A stretch of 64,000 nt of DNA from the NCBI GenBank assembly GCA_016929095.1, contig JAFGJM010000060.1, forward strand, positions 55,765 to 119,764, read 5' to 3'. The notes under the pieces were generated by a model. The model saw nothing but the letters and a program-made list of their open reading frames with translations. It was not told where the DNA came from and ran no database searches. A program made the translations under genes and the position numbers. Positions 1-8,801 of the stretch are shown piece by piece; within the stretch, counting starts at the first letter, position 1, and each line of letters begins with the position of its first letter. This stretch comes from Anaerolineales bacterium (GTDB lineage Bacteria; Chloroflexota; Anaerolineae; Anaerolineales; UBA4823).

Positions 1-1
1 C

Positions 2-580
2 GGGCAGATCATCCCCAATGCCTTGCAAACCCATACAGTGTATGGTTTTGATTTTGATGGTTATTGGGAAGATATCGGAACCATACGGTCATTTTATGAG
101 ACGAATCTGAGTCTCACCCGCCCCAATCCGCCGTTTACTTTGTACGACCCGCTACGCCCAATCTACACCCGCCCGCGCTTTCTACCAGGGGTAATCATCG
201 ATGGGGCAACTTTGCATAATGTGCTTCTGGCCGATGGCTCAATTCTCCATCGGGCAGAAATAAACGATTCGATTATTGGATTGCGCAGCCAAATATGTGA
301 TGATGTGCGCATATCTAATTCCATCATCATGGGCGCGGATTTTTATAAAGACCCTAATCCCTCGCCAGACGCAGATATTCCCCTGGGGATCGGCAAGGGC
401 TGTCAGATCGAGGGGGCGATCATCGATAAAAATGTGCGCATGGGTGAAGGCGTGGTGATACGCCCATTCTCACCGGGCGTCGACCGGGATGAGGGCGATT
501 GGGTGGTGCAGGACGGTATCGTGGTGGTGCCCAAATCCACTCAGTTGCGCCCGGGGACATATATTGGGCCGGACAGTTAA
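2..580 (+). CDS. glgC: ADP-glucose pyrophosphorylase, C-terminal part (gene cut by the window edge)
   Basis: The reading frame is open from the first bases, so the 5' end lies outside the window. About 192 codons remain of a family that usually has 410-430. The visible part starts at the end of the nucleotidyltransferase domain, with the GlgC-typical stretch GYWEDIGTIRSFYE, and continues into a left-handed beta-helix of hexapeptide repeats (IIDGATLHNVLLADG, SIIGLRSQI, AIIDKNVRMGEGVVI). GlgC makes ADP-glucose from ATP and glucose-1-phosphate, the first committed step of glycogen synthesis in the cytoplasm. A TTG at 23 could be mistaken for a start, but the homology runs through it. The gene converges on the amidohydrolase gene that ends at 631. 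Identification is firm from the GYWEDIGT motif and the helix. Confidence 0.93.
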   Translation, partial: GQIIPNALQTHTVYGFDFDGYWEDIGTIRSFYETNLSLTRPNPPFTLYDPLRPIYTRPRFLPGVIIDGATLHNVLLADGSILHRAEINDSIIGLRSQICDDVRISNSIIMGADFYKDPNPSPDADIPLGIGKGCQIEGAIIDKNVRMGEGVVIRPFSPGVDRDEGDWVVQDGIVVVPKSTQLRPGTYIGPDS

Positions 581-630
581 TCATCACCGAGAATACTGTG
601 ACCACACTCGCGCTCTTTCGGTCTTTTTTT

Positions 631-2274
631 CTATGCCTGCCGGTGGTAAACCTCTTGCCCCTCAAAAAAGGTCATGACGACACGGGCATTGTGAATATCT
701 TCGGCGGGGATATCGAATAGATTCTTGTCCAGCACGATGAAATCGGCTTTTTTCCCTATTTCCAACGAGCCAGTGATATCTTCCAGGAAGTTCGCGTAGG
801 CGCCATTGATCGTGTAGCTGGCGATCATATCTTCCAATGATACCGCCTCCGAGGGGTTCAACGCGATATCATATTCCGGATGGCGAGTGATCACCTCTCT
901 GGTGCACTTGCGGGTAATGCCTGCCTCTATAGCGTCTAATGGATTGGGCGGTATGGTCACATTGTAATCGCTGGCAGAAGCGACCACCACACCACAATCA
1001 AAAAAGCTCTTCATTGGATATTGCCTGTCTGCTCGTTCCTGTCCCAGGTAATCCACCATTTGAAAATAGTGGCAATCCACAAGGAACCAGAAAGGTTGAA
1101 CTACCGCCACCACGTTTAGATCGGCGCAGCGTTGAATATCCTCCGGGTTAACCACATGCAAATGGGTGATGATGTGCCGCCAATCCCCGGGACCATTTTG
1201 ATTCCGGGCATAGTCAAAGCCATCCAGGGTAACCCGCGTGGCGGCATCGCCAATCGAATGCACGTGGATTTGAAAGCCGGCTTTTTCCAAAGCGGCGCAC
1301 ATGGCGTTGTATTTTTGCGCCTCCCACACCGGATCGCCGCGCGAGTGGGGTTTATGGGAATAAGGTTGTTCCAGGTAGGCTGTCCCCCCTTCGATGACGC
1401 CGTCCATGAATATCTTGGCGGTGGTAATCTCAAACCATTTGCCTTTTTCCTGATCACGGGTTTGAACCAATTCTTCGATGATAGTCAGGTCGTCGGTTGG
1501 TTCGACCCGCAAGGCGCCGCGAAACCGGATGGTCAGCTCGCCGGAGGTTTGCAGTTCCCGCAGAGCCTGCAGGTCGTTGGAGCCAACGTCGATGCCCGGG
1601 ACATGCACCGTGGTGATGCCGTAGGAATGCGCCATATTCTGGAAGAATTTCAAGCCTTCCATACGCTGGGCAACCGTGTATGCCGGGATGGTATCTTCCA
1701 CCAGATTGGCGGCGGTTTCGCGTAATGTGCCGTTGGGGTTACCGTTTTCGTCTTTCTCGATGATACCGCCCTCCGGGTTGGGGGTATCCCGGGTGATGCC
1801 TGCCATTTGTAGGGCTTTGGAATTTACCCAGACGCTGTGGTAATCCTCCGACCAGAGAACGATGGGGATATCAGTTGTCAAACCGTCCAATAATTTTTTA
1901 TCAGGACCTTGGGGCGGGAAGAGCGGGCACATCCAACCGCCGCCCAATATCCCCGGCAGGCCGGGGTGGGCTGCCATGAAATCGAGGATAGCTTTTTTGT
2001 ACTCATCCACTGATTGCAAGCTATGCAGCATAACCTCGAATATCTCAAAGGTGCCGTCTACGGCGTGGTTGTGGGAGTCGATGAAACCGGGCAGCGTCAG
2101 CTTGCCCTGCAGATCGATGACGCGGGTTTGGTCGCCGATATATTGGGCAGCGCCTTTGTCATCGCCGATGTAGACGATAGTATCGTCCTTGACTGCCATG
2201 GCAGACGCGACGGTACGGTTTTTATCGACAGTGTAGAGGATGCCGTTGGTGAGGAGAAGGTCTGAGGGTTTCAT
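631..2274 (-). CDS. YtcJ-type amidohydrolase (amidohydrolase family 3)
   Basis: 547 aa. A metal-dependent hydrolase of the amidohydrolase superfamily, probably cytoplasmic because no signal peptide is visible. The N-terminal beta-sandwich (residues 1-60) is followed by the HxH metal motif in DSHNH (66-70), a Lys in KIFMDGV near 287 that is the likely metal-bridging or active-site position, HVHSIGD near 338, HLHVV near 370 and SASDYN later, in the order usual for YtcJ and N-substituted formamide deformylases. The C-terminus returns to the beta-sandwich (GSLEIGKKADFIVLD). The substrate cannot be read from sequence. A second, exported member of the same family lies at 35754. No strong ribosome binding site is visible. 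It is transcribed away from the ATP-grasp gene, separated by about 270 bases. Confidence 0.88.
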   Translation of the reverse strand: MKPSDLLLTNGILYTVDKNRTVASAMAVKDDTIVYIGDDKGAAQYIGDQTRVIDLQGKLTLPGFIDSHNHAVDGTFEIFEVMLHSLQSVDEYKKAILDFMAAHPGLPGILGGGWMCPLFPPQGPDKKLLDGLTTDIPIVLWSEDYHSVWVNSKALQMAGITRDTPNPEGGIIEKDENGNPNGTLRETAANLVEDTIPAYTVAQRMEGLKFFQNMAHSYGITTVHVPGIDVGSNDLQALRELQTSGELTIRFRGALRVEPTDDLTIIEELVQTRDQEKGKWFEITTAKIFMDGVIEGGTAYLEQPYSHKPHSRGDPVWEAQKYNAMCAALEKAGFQIHVHSIGDAATRVTLDGFDYARNQNGPGDWRHIITHLHVVNPEDIQRCADLNVVAVVQPFWFLVDCHYFQMVDYLGQERADRQYPMKSFFDCGVVVASASDYNVTIPPNPLDAIEAGITRKCTREVITRHPEYDIALNPSEAVSLEDMIASYTINGAYANFLEDITGSLEIGKKADFIVLDKNLFDIPAEDIHNARVVMTFFEGQEVYHRQA

Positions 2275-2545
2275 AGGTTGTATCGCCTTTTTTGTTGTTT
2301 ATTTATTTGCACGGATTTTGACCACAATTCTGTATCCTCCCATATTAAAACATAATCATAATATACTTATGAATGTCATTATATCATGCAGTAATTTGCA
2401 CATCTTTCTCATAAAAAGATACCTTTTCTGGTATTTTACCAAACTGTCCTTCAAATATTTCCCTGTACACGACAGTAAAATTGGGGGGAAGGAGGAGGAT
2501 TCTTGGCTTCCTGATTTCTTACCTTCCTTAAAAAGTGTTTTTTTG

Positions 2546-3559
2546 TCAGGAATTAAAATAAGGATGCCTCTGCGCCGCCAGGTTGACTAAATAACTCCCA
2601 AAATGTGGATATGGCATACCTGCGATTTCCGCTGAAAGTACAGTGCTGGTATCGGGGCTGAAATCGGGGTTATGGTTCACATCCAGCACGTAGAACGTAT
2701 CATCCTGCATGCGGATGTCAAAGCGGGCGTAATCACGGCAATTGGTTGCCTGGTAGGCTGCCAGAGATACGGCATCCAAAGCGGCTTGCTGCCCGGGGGA
2801 TAACGATGCCGGCAGTTTCAATTCGATCAAGTTATAAGCTGGCGATGAAGGCTCGAATTTGGAATCGTATGTGCACAACCGGTCTTGCGGCTGGCTGAAG
2901 GCGGAAAAATCCATTTCGGCAGTCGGGAGTACATGCAGTTCGCCGTTGCCTATCACGGTCACGTGGAACTCGCGCCCATCGATGAACTCTTCCACGATCG
3001 CCGGTTGATCAAAGATATCCCGTACAAATTGAACACGCTGTAACAATTCTTTTTCGGACCATACTAAAGATTCGGGGGTAATACCGTAACTGCAATGCTC
3101 CAAAGCCGGTTTAACGATGGCCGGGTAAAGATCCCAGCCATCAGGCTGGGCGGTATTGAAGATTTCCCAAATGGGGGTAGGAATATGATACTCATCCAGC
3201 CGGCGTTTTATACGCCGTTTATCCCGGCCTAAATTCAAAGCTTGCGAGTCGGCGCCGGTAAAGATGAATCCCAGTTGTTCCAAACATTGGGCGATCCGGT
3301 CATAGCTGTTGGGTTTCCCCGGAAATTCCTCGCACCAGTTAAAAATCACATATTCCGCCGGGTTGTATCCCCCGATCAGTTTTTCGAGTTCTTCATTTAT
3401 CAGACATGCTTGCACCACAGGATGACCCAGGGAGCAGAGCCCATTGTGTAAATTATTCGATAATTGGATAACACTGTCGATTGTTTCGGTGGTCCACTCG
3501 GGATCGAGGTTGTAAAGCAAGATGACGGGTAAATCGGTACGACAGCGCGTAAAATCCAT
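2546..3559 (-). CDS. ATP-grasp ligase, D-alanine-D-alanine ligase-like
   Basis: 337 aa cytoplasmic protein with the ATP-grasp layout: an N-terminal Rossmann-like part, GRDKRRIKRRL where Ddl has its KxxxK central-domain entry, PAIVKPALEHCSYGI (ATP-binding lysine), AIVEEFIDGREFHVTVIG (adenine/ribose-binding strand), and the metal site RFDIRMQDDTFYVLDVNHNPDF near the C-terminus. In canonical Ddl the last motif is E-x-N; here it is D-V-N-H-N, a conservative change, so metal binding is plausible. It joins a carboxyl-acylphosphate to an amine, but the true substrates are unknown, and it is not the housekeeping Ddl in any neighbourhood sense (no mur genes). AAAGG lies 6 bases before the ATG at 3559, supporting that start. 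Confidence 0.82.
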   Translation of the reverse strand: MDFTRCRTDLPVILLYNLDPEWTTETIDSVIQLSNNLHNGLCSLGHPVVQACLINEELEKLIGGYNPAEYVIFNWCEEFPGKPNSYDRIAQCLEQLGFIFTGADSQALNLGRDKRRIKRRLDEYHIPTPIWEIFNTAQPDGWDLYPAIVKPALEHCSYGITPESLVWSEKELLQRVQFVRDIFDQPAIVEEFIDGREFHVTVIGNGELHVLPTAEMDFSAFSQPQDRLCTYDSKFEPSSPAYNLIELKLPASLSPGQQAALDAVSLAAYQATNCRDYARFDIRMQDDTFYVLDVNHNPDFSPDTSTVLSAEIAGMPYPHFGSYLVNLAAQRHPYFNS

Positions 3560-3795
3560 GGTCGCCTTTAGTAAAAATGATATTCCCCGATAAAATCATA
3601 CGCCAGCCAATCCATCCGTTTTCCTTCAAAACCTCCGATATTATTTAACTGTTCGTTTTCAAAAATCATTCAAAAAAGACGAGATGATCTTCTATGATAT
3701 TGTATTGACTGATATTTGGCGTTCGTTTGATGCCAAACGGCGAGAAAAAATTATACAGTAATTTTCCAGGAATGTAAGGGAATTGGTGAGTAAAT

Positions 3796-5241
3796 TCAAG
3801 GCGAGGTGGTATCGGTGGGGAGTAACTCGGGGGTGGGGCTGGGAGAAGCCCCGGCAGCGCCTTCCAGCCGGTCGCAAATGCCTTCACTGTCGGCGACAAT
3901 CCCCATAAGGATTGAATCATCCGGGTAGGCGGCGCGTACCTGGTTCAATATCGGGCGTGCCTGGGAGCAATAATTCTCATTTTCACGACTCAAGAAAGCC
4001 AGCACCGTGCCATACTCTACGTAGTAATATGCCACGGTAAGATTGGTCAACGGCAACCCCTCGACCGCCACGCTGCTTTCCAGCAGCATGTTATCCACCA
4101 GGTTTTGGGCGGCTTCGTTTTCCTCCGCCGTGCATCCGACCACGCAGCATTGCAGCACAGGCATAGCGCCTTCGTAGTTACGTGAACGGATGTATATAAT
4201 GCCTAATTGACCGTAGGTATTGGCATTGGTCGGATCAAAACTCAGACCTTTTTCCGCATTGACAGCGGCAATAAAGAACTCACCCTGCTGAGAATAAACT
4301 TTGGCAATTTCGATATAGGGGGTTGAATTTTTTACCCCGATTTGGGAGTTTAAATTGGCGGCGCGGGCGAAATATTCCAGTGCACGATCGTACAGTTTAA
4401 GGCTCGTATAGTTACGGCCAATGTATACGTATAAAAAGGTGAGATTGGGATTGATCTCGGCAGCTTTGAGGTATTCTTTAATGGCGCTGTTATATTGCCC
4501 GATGGATTCGAGCACTGTGGCATATACGCGATGGGCATCCATCGAATCAGGCGCCAATGCCACCGCCTGAGCGGCATATTGTTCTGCTTGAGTCCAGTTT
4601 TGTTGATCAAGCAGTACTTCCGCATAGAACGCCAGACTCAGTTCATTATCATTGTCAAGCTGATATGCTTGCAACGCTTCGTTCTGCGCTTCAGTGAGGT
4701 AAGATTGGCGTTCGTCTTCGGTAATCAACGAGCTGGAAGCATTCCAGTCCAACACAAAAGCGCGGATGGCGCGCACATTACTACTCTCAGGATCAAGCGC
4801 CAAGGCTTTATCGATGGAATCGAGCGCCTGGGTGAGGCGTTCCTGGCGATCGGCATCGTTACTCAACAAGCTGGAGGAATAGGTTTGAATGCGCGCCAGA
4901 TTAGCCCAGCCTTGCGCGTTGTTGGGGTCCACCTCCAGGGCGCGTTGATAGGTATCGATGGCGTCGTAACTGGGCGGCGTGGGCGAGGGCGGGTCAGGGT
5001 CATCCAGCTTGCCGGCTTGAAAATAAGCTTCTGCCTCTTCGAAATAGGATGCCGCCGAACGCGTGGCGGTTGGTGTGGGCAGGTAGGGCGAGACGATTTC
5101 GCCGCGTTGTAAGCTTAAGAGTATCCACGCCCCTGCCAGGATCAAACCGATCAGGATCATGATGCGAATGGCGTTGGGGCGCTTTTCCGGTCGAAACGTG
5201 GGCAATCGACCAACCAGAGGCTGCTCAATATCCGATTTCAT
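3796..5241 (-). CDS. membrane-anchored TPR protein A
   Basis: 481 aa. A basic N-terminus (to about 25) precedes one membrane segment at about 25-43, then a Pro/Thr linker and a series of tetratricopeptide repeats (for example YQRALEVDPNNAQGWANLA, EYLKAAEINPNLTFLYVYIG), ending in a low-complexity Pro/Thr tail (SPSPTPELLPTDTTSP). This predicts an N-in topology with the TPR solenoid outside the membrane, acting as a protein-protein scaffold. The start overlaps the stop of the preceding TPR gene in an ATGA (5238-5241), so the two are probably translated together. The two proteins are clearly paralogous: same anchor, same PTPT-T-RS linker, same order of repeats. Partner and process are unknown. 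Confidence 0.85.
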   Translation of the reverse strand: MKSDIEQPLVGRLPTFRPEKRPNAIRIMILIGLILAGAWILLSLQRGEIVSPYLPTPTATRSAASYFEEAEAYFQAGKLDDPDPPSPTPPSYDAIDTYQRALEVDPNNAQGWANLARIQTYSSSLLSNDADRQERLTQALDSIDKALALDPESSNVRAIRAFVLDWNASSSLITEDERQSYLTEAQNEALQAYQLDNDNELSLAFYAEVLLDQQNWTQAEQYAAQAVALAPDSMDAHRVYATVLESIGQYNSAIKEYLKAAEINPNLTFLYVYIGRNYTSLKLYDRALEYFARAANLNSQIGVKNSTPYIEIAKVYSQQGEFFIAAVNAEKGLSFDPTNANTYGQLGIIYIRSRNYEGAMPVLQCCVVGCTAEENEAAQNLVDNMLLESSVAVEGLPLTNLTVAYYYVEYGTVLAFLSRENENYCSQARPILNQVRAAYPDDSILMGIVADSEGICDRLEGAAGASPSPTPELLPTDTTSP

Positions 5242-6473
5242 GGCGTGGGTGTGATCTCTTCAGTCGCTTCAGGCGTCTCTTCTGCTTCGGGTTCGCCAAC
5301 TGATTCCATGCATAAGTCCAAACCGGCGTTGGCGTTATCTACCGCCAATTGGTAATCCGGTACACCGGTGAGCAATGCCTGAAAAACCGGGATAGCTTCA
5401 CCGCAGCGGTTATTTTTCGCCAGGGCAAACCCATAGAACCAATAAAATTGCGCCGAGGTGCCGTAATCCAGCGGCATCCCCTCTACAGACGTTCCATCGG
5501 ATGTGACGCCGCCGCGCACCGCCAGTTCGAGTTCCGGAATAGCTTTCCCGAATTCCTGGTTGCGGTAATACATGACGCCCAGATTGCCATGTAATTTTGC
5601 GTTGGAGGGGTCTACACTCACCGCTTGTTCGGCATGTTGGGCAGCTTTCCCATATTGCCCTTCATTAGCATACGCCAGAGAGGCTTCGGTGAGCGAATCG
5701 GGGTCATTGGGGTTGAGCGCATAAGCCGTGAGCAATTCTTCTACAGCCAGGTCATTATTGCCTTGAAGTTTGTAGGCATAACCTAAGCTAAGGTGCAGAT
5801 CGGATATCTTGTCGTTAATCGCGATGGCAGTCTTGAATTCATTAATGGCTTCAGGCAGATTTTCTTCGCCTGTGCCAAGCAATACCAAACCACGAGCGCG
5901 GTGCACTTCAAGCAGGTTGGGATCAAGGTCGCGTGCCTGCCGTGAATGTTCGATGGCGTTATCCAGGTCTTCGATATCACCCTGGTTAATGAGGAGTTCT
6001 GCATAATATGCGTGCGCTAACGCGCTGTTCGGGTCTAATTCCAGCGCTTTTTTTATCTGTGCCTCAGCCTCCAGGTAATCACCGGTGAAACTCAATGCCC
6101 AGCCATATACCGCATATGCCAAAGGATTATCGGAATTTTTTAGCAAGGCATTTTGGGTATTGACAATGGCATCCTCATATTCCCCTGAAAAGACTTGAAT
6201 GCGCGCCAGTGATGTGAAATACGCCGGGTTGTTGGGATCGGAAGCGATTGCCTTTTCGTAAGAATCGATTGCCTGCGAAAGCTTTCCCTGGACAAAAAAC
6301 TGCTCTGCTTCATTGACGAAGGATTCGGGGCTACGGGTGGTCGTAGGTGTTGGGATAAACAAGGGAGGCGTGGCAGGTACTACCACTTGATTAAAATATA
6401 AGGCAATCCCGATCAGGATCAATAACAAAAAGATTCGCCACGGGTTGGTGCGTTTCTTAGGACGACGCGCCAT
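5238..6473 (-). CDS. membrane-anchored TPR protein B
   Basis: About 411 aa from the ATG at 6473 (MARRPKKRTNPWR), giving a short basic cytoplasmic tail, a membrane segment at about 13-28 and an exported TPR array (for example YEKAIASDPNNPAYFTSLA, KKALELDPNSALAHAYYAE) with an acidic Glu/Thr/Pro tail. A longer start at 6500 is possible; neither start has a clean Shine-Dalgarno site, and I prefer 6473 because the basic RRPKK tail then begins the protein. It overlaps paralog A by 4 bases (ATGA), forming a two-gene unit. TPR arrays of this type bind peptides or other proteins; nothing nearby names the partner. Confidence 0.82.
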   Translation of the reverse strand: MARRPKKRTNPWRIFLLLILIGIALYFNQVVVPATPPLFIPTPTTTRSPESFVNEAEQFFVQGKLSQAIDSYEKAIASDPNNPAYFTSLARIQVFSGEYEDAIVNTQNALLKNSDNPLAYAVYGWALSFTGDYLEAEAQIKKALELDPNSALAHAYYAELLINQGDIEDLDNAIEHSRQARDLDPNLLEVHRARGLVLLGTGEENLPEAINEFKTAIAINDKISDLHLSLGYAYKLQGNNDLAVEELLTAYALNPNDPDSLTEASLAYANEGQYGKAAQHAEQAVSVDPSNAKLHGNLGVMYYRNQEFGKAIPELELAVRGGVTSDGTSVEGMPLDYGTSAQFYWFYGFALAKNNRCGEAIPVFQALLTGVPDYQLAVDNANAGLDLCMESVGEPEAEETPEATEEITPTP

Positions 6474-6585
6474 GCTCCATTTACTACCACGTAAATACAT
6501 AAAATTATCATATCATTCGGGCGGAAAGCGCGTCAAGATGGGTTTGCAAGGCTTAATGAGATTCTTATTTATGGAAAAAACCGCT

Positions 6586-7032
6586 TTATGTTTGATCACG
6601 GCAGTTTGCGCATTGCCCGAACAATTGCAGCCAGTGACTTTCAATTTGGTAGCCGCTTTGCAGGCTAACCTTCTTCATCAATGATTCCATGGCTTCATTT
6701 TCCCCATTAAAAAAGGTTACCTTACCGCAACTCTGGCAGATCAATAAATGCTGGTGCCCTTCGGCTGCAGAAATAAATGCCTGGCAACCGCTGGGCTGGT
6801 GGACGCGCTGTACCAGTCCTAATTCTTCTAGTTTTTCCACGGTACGGTAAACGGTTACCAGTCCCATCCGTTTGTGTTGGGAGCGGCATATTTCGTAGAT
6901 TTCCAATGGTGATAATGCGTGCTGACTGTTAGCCAGGGTCTCCACAACAGCCCGGCGGGTGTTGGTAGCCCGGTAGCCATTGGCTTGCAGGTTCCTTAAC
7001 CATTCATGGGCTTTGGATGATTTTTGATTCAT
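6586..7032 (-). CDS. zur: Fur-family metalloregulator, probably zinc-responsive (Zur)
   Basis: 148 aa. The N-terminal winged helix (about 10-85, with YRATNTRRAVVETL and VTVYRTVEKLEELGLV) is followed by a dimerisation domain with HQHLLICQSCGKV (H93, H95, C99, C102) and a C-terminal CANC (C141, C144). The two CxxC pairs form the structural zinc site typical of Zur and PerR/Fur. The gene is last in znuA-znuC-znuB-fur and its ATG overlaps the znuB stop by one base, so the regulator is probably made together with the transporter it controls. With zinc bound it would repress the operon through the palindrome at 9801-9819. The choice of Zur over Fur or PerR rests on context. Confidence 0.88.
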   Translation of the reverse strand: MNQKSSKAHEWLRNLQANGYRATNTRRAVVETLANSQHALSPLEIYEICRSQHKRMGLVTVYRTVEKLEELGLVQRVHQPSGCQAFISAAEGHQHLLICQSCGKVTFFNGENEAMESLMKKVSLQSGYQIESHWLQLFGQCANCRDQT

Positions 7033-7892
7033 TATATTGCCTTTCGCCTGGTGATAGCCTGGTTAATCGCCTTTGCAGACCAGCCGATAATGAAAAACAG
7101 GGTGCTGGTCAATACAATGGCCGCGCCGGATGCCACACTTATGTAATAAGACAGATACAATCCGATCACGCCGGCGAATGATGCCAGAATGGCTGCAAGC
7201 AGCATCATAACCGGCAGGCGGCGGGTGAGCATATGCGCTGTGGCAGCTGGTGTAACCAGCATGGCAACCATCAGCGCCACCCCCACAGTTTGAAGGGAAA
7301 CCACCACAGTCAGCGCGATCAGGATATAGAGCAAATAATCCAGGAGGTGCGCTGGCAAACGCAGGGTAGCTGCCAGAAGCGGGTCAAAAGAGAGTAATAG
7401 GAATTCTTTGTAAAAAAAGATGACGATCAGTAAGATAGCCCCGCCAAACGCGCCAATAAGCCACAGGTCAGAAGTTGAGACGGCTAAAACGTCTCCAAAT
7501 AAAAAGTGCGCCAGATCGGCTGTGTAATTGCGCACGGTGGAGATCAAGGCAATGCCCAGGGCAAACATACCGGCGAAGACAATCCCAATGGCGGTATCCT
7601 CACGCATTTTAGCGGTTCGTATCAAGGCGCCGATTCCAAGCGCAGCAAAAACAGAGGTCGCCAGTGCCCACCAGAATAAAGGCCCCCGCGCCCCGCCCCC
7701 CACCAGATACCCCACTGCCACTCCGGGTAATATGGCGTGCGCCAGAGCATCTCCGAAAAAAGCCATGCCGCGCAGAACCACATACGCCCCCACCACCGCA
7801 CACACCACGCCTACCAGCACGGCAGCGATCATCCCTCGCTGCATGAAGGGGTACTGCAAAGGCTGCAAGAGTAGATCCTGCAGGTAGTTCAT
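7032..7892 (-). CDS. znuB: zinc ABC transporter, membrane permease
   Basis: 286 aa, with about eight or nine hydrophobic segments and the family signature of the ABC-3 (ZnuB/TroC/MntB) permeases: VVGAYVVLRGMAFFGDALAHAILPG near the N-terminus and LMVAMLVTPAATAHML near the middle. It forms the channel through the cytoplasmic membrane for zinc delivered by ZnuA and is driven by ZnuC. Its start overlaps the end of znuC by 4 bases (7889-7892) and its stop overlaps the fur start, so translation is tightly coupled. A manganese substrate is possible for this family, but the His-rich loop of the partner ZnuA favours zinc. Confidence 0.92.
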   Translation of the reverse strand: MNYLQDLLLQPLQYPFMQRGMIAAVLVGVVCAVVGAYVVLRGMAFFGDALAHAILPGVAVGYLVGGGARGPLFWWALATSVFAALGIGALIRTAKMREDTAIGIVFAGMFALGIALISTVRNYTADLAHFLFGDVLAVSTSDLWLIGAFGGAILLIVIFFYKEFLLLSFDPLLAATLRLPAHLLDYLLYILIALTVVVSLQTVGVALMVAMLVTPAATAHMLTRRLPVMMLLAAILASFAGVIGLYLSYYISVASGAAIVLTSTLFFIIGWSAKAINQAITRRKAI

Positions 7893-8722
7893 ATGTTTTC
7901 GTCCTCACAGCAGGAATCGCCAACTGCCAGCGTTTCAGCGCCAGAGGGTATCAGCCGGATATGTCCTCCAAAAGCCTCGATGAGATTTTCCCTGTTGAAA
8001 ACCTGGCCAGGCTTCCCGTATCCAATCATATAACGGTTGAGCAGCATCACGCGCTCGAATTTCTCGCTTGCCAGGTGCAAATCGTGAGTGGATGCAAACA
8101 CGGTGACACCTCGTTGTCGCAGTCCATCCATGATATGGAGAATATCCTCCTGTGAAGTGACATCTAACCCGGTGAATGGCTCGTCCATTAAGAATAATTC
8201 GGCTTCTTGCGCCAGGGCGCGGGCGATGAACATGCGTTGCTGCTGACCGCCGGATAATTCGCTGATCTGCCGTCCGGCGAGTTCTGCCATACCCACTTCT
8301 TTCAGACATTGCCGAACATACAACCAGTCTTTTTTTCCGGGCACTCGACCAACCCCCAGCTTACCGATACGCCCCATCATTACCACATCGCTCACATTGA
8401 CCGGGAAACGCCAATCCACCTGGGAACGTTGAGGCAGGTAAGCGATACAAATATGACCGCCTGGTTTGTGACCATAGATATTCACTCTACCACTGGTGTA
8501 AGGTAATACACCGGCGATCACTTTAAACAGGGTCGTTTTACCAGCGCCGTTAGGGCCGATCACGGCAGCTCGCTGGCCGGTTTCCAGTTGAAAGGAGATA
8601 TTATCCAGCACCAGCGTTGAATCATAGCGGACGGAAAGATCACTCACTTCCAAAAGTGGTGCATCAGGCCGGTGCTGTACGTGGTGTGGAAAGAATGTAT
8701 TTGAACGGAATAAATTGATCAT
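7889..8722 (-). CDS. znuC: zinc ABC transporter, ATPase subunit
   Basis: 277 aa ABC ATPase with Walker A GPNGAGKTT, the signature LSGGQQQR, Walker B LFLMDEP and a switch His in FASTHD. It hydrolyses ATP at the inner face of the membrane to power ZnuB. About 24 residues precede the usual family start (LLEVSDLSVRYDS). No better start codon follows, so the ATG at 8722 is kept, although its Shine-Dalgarno site (GAGGG) lies rather far upstream. The C-terminal tail ends in GDSCCEDENI, with a Cys pair. It sits 79 bases after znuA and overlaps znuB by 4 bases. Confidence 0.93.
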   Translation of the reverse strand: MINLFRSNTFFPHHVQHRPDAPLLEVSDLSVRYDSTLVLDNISFQLETGQRAAVIGPNGAGKTTLFKVIAGVLPYTSGRVNIYGHKPGGHICIAYLPQRSQVDWRFPVNVSDVVMMGRIGKLGVGRVPGKKDWLYVRQCLKEVGMAELAGRQISELSGGQQQRMFIARALAQEAELFLMDEPFTGLDVTSQEDILHIMDGLRQRGVTVFASTHDLHLASEKFERVMLLNRYMIGYGKPGQVFNRENLIEAFGGHIRLIPSGAETLAVGDSCCEDENI

Positions 8723-8801
8723 AGCATATTTACTTATCCCTCAATCTCATCCCCTCAATGGCGTAAAGACGGGGAAAAGGACGAGGAACCGAGGTGAAGT
8801 T

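Noticed and set aside
3666..3920. Short minus-strand ORF overlapping the end of TPR protein A, and the nested ORF at 3692-3877
   Set aside because: The amino-acid composition is Pro/Ser-rich and low-complexity, with no Shine-Dalgarno site, and the region is explained by the TPR gene in another frame.
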